DNA of 64,000 nucleotides from Cocos nucifera (lineage: Eukaryota; Streptophyta; Magnoliopsida; Arecales; Arecaceae), in contig QRFJ01002117.1 in the NCBI GenBank assembly GCA_006176705.1, positions 124,001 to 188,000 of the forward strand, written 5' to 3'. The translations under genes were made by a program, and so were the position numbers. Below the pieces are notes generated by a model. It had not been told where the DNA came from, did no database searches, and worked only from the letters and a program-made list of their open reading frames with translations. Position 1 is the first letter of the stretch. Each line of letters starts with the position of its first letter. Below, one piece after another: positions 57,310 to 64,000 of the stretch.

Positions 57310-58095
57310 ATGAAATCAAATCAGGTTAAGCCAATCCAATCACTACCTCCTCCACCTCGTAGATTGAAAAGGATTTTTCATCCCCTTGAGAGGTACTTTG
57401 GTACTATTTCAGAGAAAGTAGAGGAAATGTTCCTCATAGGTAATGGGATTCATGATGATAATCCCAAAACCTATAACGAGGCAATATCGGATATTGACTC
57501 TGAGAAATGGTTAGAGACAATGAAGTCAGAAATTGACTTGATGCACTCAAACCAAGTCTGGACCTTGGTAGATCCACCAGAAGGTATAGTACCTATTGGA
57601 TGTAAATGGATCTACAAGAGAAAGATTGGTGCAGATGAAAATGTGGAGATATTCAAAGCTAGATTAGTGGCAAAAGGTTATAGTCAATACAAAGGCATTG
57701 ACTATCAGGATACCTTTTCGACAGTAGCTATGCTTAAATTCATTCGCATATTGCTTGTTGTCGTAGCCTATTTCGATTATGAAATATGGCAAGTGGACGT
57801 GAAAATGGCATTCTTAAATGGATATCTTGAGGAAGATATCTATATGGAACAGTCACTAGATTTCACATCTAGTGATGATGATCACAAGGTATGCAAGCTG
57901 CAAAGGTCCATATATGGATTTAAGCAAGCATCATGGAGCTGGAACACTCATTTTAATAATATAATCAAATTATTTGATTTCATCAAGAATGAGGAGGAGC
58001 CATGTATCTTTAAAAAGGTCAGTGGGAGCACTGTTGTCTTTCTCGTATTGTACATGGATGACATCTTTCTTATTAGAATGATATTCCCAAGTTGA
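57310..58095 (+). pseudogene. Copia C reverse transcriptase
   Basis: A 261-codon open frame. It contains AISDIDSEKWLETMKSEIDL, NQVWTLVDPPEGIVPIGCKW, FKARLVAKGYSQ, YQDTFSTVAMLKFI, QVDVKMAFLNGYLEEDIYM, QRSIYGFKQASWSW and LVLYMDDIFLI. The YxDD box is YMDD rather than the YVDD of B; both Asp are kept. A one-base deletion near 58076 moves the following segment to another frame. RVT_2 type. Confidence 0.9.
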
Positions 58096-59024
58096 CCACA
58101 GTTAAAATGTGGTTTACTAAAGAATTCTCCATAAAAGATCAAGGAGAAGCATCCTTTATTCTAGGAATTAAGGTCTATAGAGATAGACTGAATAGGATGC
58201 TAGGACTTTCACAGAAGATGTACATAGAAGAAGTGCTAAAGACGTTTAGCATGAAAAACTCTAAGAAGAGTTTGGTACCCTTCAGACATAGCATTCATCT
58301 TTTCAAGAAGATGTGCCCTAGCACACATGAGAAAATAGAACGCATGAGCAAGATCCCTTATGCTTCAGCAATAGGAAGCCTCATGTACGCCATGTTATGT
58401 ACACGACCTGATATAGCCCATGCTGTGAGTGTCACGAGCAGATATCAGTCGAATCCAGATGAAGAACACTGGACTGCTGTGAAATGTATCCTTAAGTACT
58501 TAAGAAGAACTAAGGATATGTCATTGGTCTTCGGTAATGGAGAACTCAAAGTCCAAGGATATACAAACTCAGATTTTATGTCCGATGTAGATGATCAAAA
58601 GTCGACATCTGAGAGTCTATTTGTGTGCAATGGTGGAGCTGTCAGTTGAAAAAGTTCCAAGCAGACAGTGATAGCAGATTCCACCATGGAAGCAGAATAC
58701 ATCGTTGCGTCAGAAGCTGCAAAGAAGGCATTTTGGTATAAGAAGTTTGCTGTAGAGATCGAAGTGATGCCATCAGATGCCATTCCTCTATACTGTGACA
58801 ATAATGGTGCCATAGCCCTTGCAAAGGAGCTGAGGTCTCACCAAAAATCTAAGCACATCAAGTGGCGATACCACCTCATCCATGATTACCTCGAGAAGGG
58901 TTACGTCGAGGTCAAGCGAGTCGGCTCCACAGATAATGTGACAGATCCGCTTACAAAACCATTGGGCCAGCAGAAGATCGAAGCCCACCTTGAGAAGATG
59001 AAACTTAGATTTGTAGCCAATTGA
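58092..59024 (+). pseudogene. Copia C RT tail and RNase H
   Basis: 58092-58649 gives MWFTKEFSIKDQGEASFILG, YASAIGSLMYAMLCTRPDIA, SRYQSNPDEEHWTAVKCILK and GYTNSDFMSDVDDQKSTSES. B has YTDSD, so the first RNase H Asp is Asn here. It ends at TGA (58647-58649) in place of Trp. 58668-59024 then gives STMEAEYIVASEAAKKAFWY, IPLYCDNNGAIALAKELRSH, KHIKWRYHLIHDYLEKG and DNVTDPLTKPLGQQ, the part that is deleted in B. Confidence 0.9.
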
Positions 59025-59032
59025 CTTTAGGT

Positions 59033-59044
59033 CAAGTGAAAGTT
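59033..59044 (+). other. Polypurine tract of copia C
   Basis: CAAGTGAAAGTT directly before the LTR start TGTTAG; B has CAAGTGGGAGAT. Confidence 0.78.
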
Positions 59045-61211
59045 TGTTAGATGTGTGTGCCCTAAAAGCCAGAATTGGCTGACACTTGTGATACACTTTT
59101 ACGGGCAAAATTATAATTTTGACTATAAATAATAAAATGGATTATTTTCTATCATAAATATATATTTAGTGTCTGTGATACATTCCTTAAGTTAATGGTA
59201 ATGATAATTCTTATTTTCAAGAGTTGAAAATTTAAGATAAGAATTTACATTGTTAACTCATAAAATGCTCCTGACCGTAGGATCATCATGAGGATGGTGA
59301 TTGATCTAGAAGATTGGTGTACAATTGCTTTTTTATAGTAGATGAGTCTTGAGTCTATGATATGGAGACATCGGAGTGAGAGTATAGGTACTCATTAGAG
59401 AACGAGGGCACTGAGCGTGACCACCTCAAGTAGTCATAAGAAAGTCTACCTTCTCGTCGATGACTGACTCGAAGCTACAGTGGTGTGTATGATTCTTTGA
59501 TCTGAGGTGCATCAGCAGTTCATCTTGAGGGTGTTATAGTTTGACTACACCATGACTCGGTCTCCTAGCCATTCGAAACCCTGAGGTGTATGTTGGCTAT
59601 AGCATGTTCATTATAGGAATTGGATTACACCAAGAGAAAATCTATCTACGTTGGTGGATGGGGAGCAGTCCTACAATGATCATGAGAATCAAGTCCATAA
59701 GCCCACGGCCATGGTAGAGTGAAATAATAGAAAAAATTTCTATTAAGGTTTTCACATCGGACTTGAATCGAATGATTAAATCATATGATAGAAATTAGGG
59801 TTTAACGAGTTCACCTTAACCCTAATCTGATCAGGGCTCAAGATAGAAGAACTTAATCACACAAGTAGCTGCATTGAGAGGTTCATTTTCAATTTTGATG
59901 GGTTGCCACCATATACTGCTAGGTGTTACTGGTGGATTTTGGGAGCAATTAGAATGATTTAGATGATCGATCATTCTAGTTGTCTGAATCAAAAGAGTTT
60001 TGATCCATCAAAAGAAGTTTTGATGATGTCGATGATGGAGATCATGACATATCCTATTATCATACAAAGCTAAATCTAACTGGATCATACAAACAAGGGT
60101 TTTGATTTAGATATCATCAATTAGATTAACCTAGTTCAATTGATTTCAATTAGATTCAATTAGGTTCAAGAAAATCGTGCTAGCACATGATTGAGCCTAA
60201 CGTTCTCCTTTTATTATCATTAAAAGTTGTCTTGACTGAGCCAAATTTGTTTGTGCTCACTCAGGTACCTTTACTTGATCTGACTGGAGTTTGTTCAGAT
60301 TAGAAAATTATTTTCTTAATTTATGAGATAAATTTGAGACAACACCAACCATTTTTCATCACCTACTAATTCTTGTCCTTTGACTTTGGTCAAACATTGA
60401 CCTTTGACCCTTGGACATCTGCCCATGTGTCATGTACTTATTGGAGAGCAGATATGGGCTTGTCCCCTTACTAGAAATTGGAAAGGAGGGGGTGCATGCG
60501 TAGGGAGGTATGCGCCCATGGATAGGGATGACTGGAGTCCCATACGGATGGGACTTCAGGTTGCTTCTTAGTTTCTACTTAGGTGACCCCTAGCTATAGA
60601 CTTTGATCAATCTTAGATGCCATCTAAGGATGAATTTATGGGGCTCTCATCTGATTGGATCAGGTGATGTCATCCCACCAATCAGATTTAGATCTGATTG
60701 CACGAAGCAACATGATTGGTCAGGATGATGTGGCACTGCATGGCGCAGTAGGGTCTATATAATCCCTATCTGCACCACACTTTGAGAGAGTTCCCTCTTA
60801 GCCACACCCCAAGGCTGCCCCTCTCCCTCCTTCATGCTATCTTCTAATCCTCTCTCTCCTCTCCATGCCCAAAGGAAGTTGGGCTCCAGTTTGGTGCGAT
60901 CCAGGCAAGAGAAAGATGACGAGAAAGAAAGAAGGCAGCACTACTACAGAGACGACTGCTGATCTTCAGAAGGAGTTTTGAAGATTCTCCAAATCAGATT
61001 CAAATTTGATTTTTGGAGAGGTGATAAAGAAGAAGAAGATCTCCAGATCTAGCCTAAGTGGATATCGATAGAGGCCAGGTGCTTGCATGGCTAAATCTAG
61101 AATCTCAGGCAATCAGCAGGATCATCAAAGGGTAATCAGATTACCCAACATCAAGGTATAATTAAATCAGATTTAATTTATTTTTATTTTTATTTATTAG
61201 ATCTATAAAAT
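59045..61211 (+). repeat. 3' LTR of copia C, truncated
   Basis: Starts TGTTAGATGTGTGTGCCC. Homology to the 5' LTR runs to ATCTATAAAAT at 61211; the last roughly 110 bases (53112-53221 in the 5' LTR) are absent. Confidence 0.85.
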
Positions 61212-61593
61212 CAAGATAAGGTTCTGCCTTTTGCATTTAATATAGTTAGGTTGTCATGAAAAAACACATGTTAGAATTCTTCATTGAGCTTCTTCCTTCT
61301 CCACATCTTTGGTCTATGAGGTTCTGACTTTTGCTCATGTTAGGACGAGGTTCTCCTCCCATTCCTAATAGGCTGTAGGGGCATATTAGGACCATTATCG
61401 GAGCCTCTCCTCTCACCTCATCTAAAATGAATGAGGCCTTCAACTTTGCTCACATTAGGATGAGGTTCTCCTCCTATTCCTAATGGGCTATAGGGGCACA
61501 TTAGGATCGTTGTTGGGGTCTCTCCTCTCATCTCGTCTAAAATGAACGAGGCCTTCGACTTTGCTCATGTTAGGACGAGGTTCTCCTCCTTTA
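61212..61593 (-). repeat. 115-bp tandem repeat, Tat-like 3' region on the minus strand
   Basis: Two full units and a partial third. GCTCATGTTAGG / GCTCACATTAGG markers lie at 61333, 61448 and 61563, giving a period of exactly 115. On the minus strand the unit contains GGAATAGGAGGAGAACCTCA and TCCTAATGTGAGCAAAG, resembling the longer units of the plus-strand array at 39541-41100. 61246-61443 is open on the minus strand only because of the repeat. The first about 100 bases (61212-61320) are unique. Confidence 0.65.
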
Positions 61594-64000
61594 TGAGATC
61601 TTATCTCTTCTGCTTGATGTTGAAGGCTCAGAGAGATCTTTATCTTTGTGATTGAAGTTGAACTCGGAGAAAGATCTATCTCCCAGCCAGATTGAAGGAG
61701 ATCTATCTTCTATTAAGTTGAAGCTCGAAAGAGGATCTTATCTCTCATGGGAGGTTAAGAGAGATCTTATCTTCTTTTGAAGTTGAAGCTCGAGGAGTCT
61801 ATATCTCTAGCCGAGGTTGAAGGCTTAAGGGAGATTTTATCTCAATCGAGGTTGAAGAAGATTCTATCTCTATTGAAAGTTGAGAGCTCGAGAAAGCTTA
61901 TCTTCAGTCGAGAGTTTGAAGAAAGAATCTTTTCTTCTGTGAAGTTTGAAACTCGAAAAAGATCTTATGCTCTAGCCGGGTTGAGGAGAATCTTAATCTT
62001 TTATTGAAGTTGAAAGCTCGAAGAGACTTCTTTCATTGAGGTTAGGAGATCTATCTTCTTTTGAAAGTTTGAAGCTCGGGGGAGACTTATCTCCAGTCGA
62101 GTTGAAGCTTGCAGAGATCTTATCTTCAGCTAAGATTGAAGGAGATTTCTATGCTTCTATTGTAGTTAAAGCTCGGAGAAGATCTTATCTCTAGGCCGAG
62201 ATTAAAGAGATCCTATTTTCCTATTGAAGTTGAAGCTCGAGGAAGATCTTTATCTCCATCGAGATTAAAGCAGATCTTATCTCCTTTGAGTTGAAAGCTC
62301 GGAGAAGATCTTATCTTTGATTGAAGCTGAACTTGGGAGGAGAATGCTTATCTCTTAGCCGAGATTGAAGGAGATCTCTAATCTCTTATTGAAGTTGAAG
62401 CTCGAAAGAGATCTATCTCCATTAAGGTTGAGAGAGATGCTTATCTATCTTTTGTAGTTGAAGGCTCGAGGGAGAATTTTATCTCCAACCGAGGTCGAAA
62501 GCTCGAGGGAGATCTTTACCTCCAGTCGAGGTTGAAGGAGATCCTATCTTTTATTGAAGTTGAAGCTCGGGAGAGAATCTATTCCAGTCAAGATTGAAAG
62601 GAGATCTTAATCTCCTATTGAAGTTGAAGCTGTGAGGAGCAATTTTGGTCGCTGGGTTTTGAATTTGAAGGAAGAGAGTAAAAAAGGAGATGGTCAAAGT
62701 CTGATTCTAGTTCGAAATTTGAAGGAGTAAAAAAGATGAGATAAAGTCCGATCCTGGGTTTTCGTGGCTTGTTGCATGTTTGGCGGATTGTCGAGCTCAA
62801 TTATCGCACGTTGGAACCTGCTGTGGATGTCGAACTAGTGTCAGATGTGTGTGCCCTAGAAGCCAAATTGACTGACACTTGTAATACACTTCTAAGGAGT
62901 AAAATTAAATTTTGACTATAAATAATAAATGGGTTATTTTCTTCACAAATGTTGTAATTTAGTATCTTTGATACTCCTTGAGTTAATGTAATGATAATTC
63001 TTATTTTTAAGGAGTTGAAAATTTAAGATAAGAATTTGCATTATTAACTGCATAAAATGCTCCTGATCGTAGGATCAATCATGAGGTGATGATTGATCTG
63101 GAAAGGTTGGTGTAGCAATTGCTTCTTTATAGTAGAATGAGTCCCTTGGAGTCTACGGTGTGGAGACATCAGAGTGAGAGTACAAGGTCTCGTTAGAGGA
63201 TGAGGGGCACTGAGGCAATGACCATCTCGAGTAGTCATAAAGGAAGTCTACCTTCTGCGTCAATGACTGACTCGAAGCTGTAAGTGGTGTGTATGGTTTC
63301 TTATACCTGAGGTGCATCGGCAGTTCACGCCTTGAGGGTGTTATAGTTTGCCTAACAACCATGACTCGATCTCTCAGCCTTTTCAGAATCCTGAGGTATA
63401 TGTTGGCTTAAGCATGTTCATTGTAGGAATTGGAATCGCACGGCAAGAGGGAATCTATATACCTCGGTGGATGGGGAGCAGCCTTGATGATCATAGAGAA
63501 ATCAAGTCCATAAACCCATGGCCATGAATAGAGTGAATATAATAGAAAGAGTTTCTAATTAAAGATTTTCACATCGAATTGAATCGAAATGAATTAAATC
63601 ATATGATAGAAATTAGGGTTTGACTGAGTTCACCTTAACCCTAATCTGATCAGGGCTAAAGTATAGAAGAAACTTAAATCACCAAGTAGCTGCACTAAAG
63701 AGATTCATTTTTTAATTTTGATGGGTTGCCCACCATATATCTGCTAGGTATCGACACGATTGATTTTGGGAAGAATTAGAATGATTTAGATGATCAATTA
63801 TTCCTAGTTGTCTAAATCAGAAGAGTTCTGATTGATCAAACAAAGTTTCAAATGATGTCCAATGATGGAAAGATCATAGACATATCCGCATTAAATCCAT
63901 ATAAAACTTGAACCTAACTGATCAACAAACAAGGTTTGATCTGGATATCATGCATTGGAACTAACCATAGTTCAATTGATTTTGAATAGATTCAATTAGA
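61594..64000. repeat. Indel-ridden second copy of 49712-52057
   Basis: The sequence follows 49712-52057 unit by unit through the minisatellite, the 50761-50938 spacer and the first 1.1 kb of copia C's 5' LTR. It differs almost only by one- or two-base insertions and deletions. For example, in the first 160 LTR bases I count about eight indel sites and no clear substitution. It shares the base changes that separate C's 5' LTR from its 3' LTR. So it is a copy of that very locus, most likely unpolished long-read sequence. 61777-63362 holds short open stretches that are shadows. Confidence 0.85.

Larger units (their letters stand above)
50939..61211 (+). mobile_element. Ty1-copia retrotransposon C, same family as B, 3' LTR end missing
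   Basis: 5' LTR 50939-53221, primer site 53224-53240, leader, gag, protease, integrase, RT, RNase H, purine tract 59033-59044, and 3' LTR 59045 to about 61211. LTR, leader and all coding blocks are homologous to B on the opposite strand. The LTRs differ from each other at about 17 of the first 165 positions, versus 2 of 120 in B, so C is much older. The 3' LTR lacks its last roughly 110 bases. Eleven or more premature stops. Confidence 0.9.

Noticed and set aside
57310..58095. Long open RT frame as evidence of an active element
   Set aside because: The flanking gag, protease, integrase and RNase H of the same copy carry many stops and catalytic changes.
61594..64000. Genuine recent segmental duplication
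   Set aside because: Differences are nearly all short indels at high density without matching substitutions, which fits sequencing error better than biological divergence.
1..64000. A hidden defence, biosynthetic or other new gene system
   Set aside because: Every long reading frame on both strands maps to a retrotransposon domain, an LTR or a minisatellite; no unexplained intact gene cluster remains.

Overview
The window is plant nuclear DNA made almost entirely of transposable elements. It is AT-rich and holds LTR retrotransposons of the Ty1-copia and Ty3-gypsy groups (Tork/Angela-like and possibly SIRE-like copia; Athila-like and Tat-like gypsy), with long LTRs, tRNA-Met-type primer sites and minisatellites inside the elements. 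I found no intact host gene, tRNA, rRNA or CRISPR array. The sequence style suggests a flowering plant, perhaps a monocot such as a palm, but I cannot name the species from this window and the guess is weak. It looks like a heterochromatic, nested-retrotransposon region.

Layout, left to right. (1) 1-610: 3' end of a copia LTR. (2) 611-8785: Athila-like gypsy material on the minus strand. It comprises a truncated 3' LTR, a shrunken gag/pol interior, a 5' LTR, an inverted plus-strand reverse transcriptase fragment, and a further minus-strand LTR. (3) 8786-26972: a minus-strand copia element (E2) split by a short non-autonomous LTR element (A, 8845-22490), which is itself split by copia element B (10418-20668). 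B has a perfect 5-bp target duplication. (4) 26973-41940: a plus-strand Tat-like gypsy element, split by a complete-length copia element (E6, 27466-37706). It carries the extra RNase H, an integrase, a minisatellite and an antisense coiled-coil reading frame. (5) About 41942-43126: minus-strand copia RNase H end plus LTR (E7). (6) 43127-48159: plus-strand Athila-like 5' LTR and gag (E8), cut off by (7) 48160-50938: minus-strand Tat-like 3' LTR, polypurine tract and a large AGATCTTATC minisatellite (E9). (8) 50939-about 61211: copia element C, plus strand, same family as B but older and full of stops. (9) About 61212-61593: a 115-bp minisatellite. (10) 61594-64000: an indel-ridden copy of 49712-52057.

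How the parts relate. Each element encodes, or once encoded, Gag, protease, integrase, reverse transcriptase and RNase H for its own copying; none appears fully intact. The order of insertion can be read from which element interrupts which. The youngest clear event is B, whose LTRs are nearly identical where I compared them. C, E6, E8 and the Tat elements are decayed. In C almost all premature stops are C-to-T or G-to-A changes, as expected of methylated, silenced repeats.

I did not find a new biological system. The observations most worth checking are the noisy duplicated end of the window (probably an assembly artefact), the deep nesting with target duplications that restore reading frames, a premature stop shared by two copies of one copia family, the antisense coiled-coil ORF, and an inverted RT fragment fused to a primer-binding site between two LTRs.
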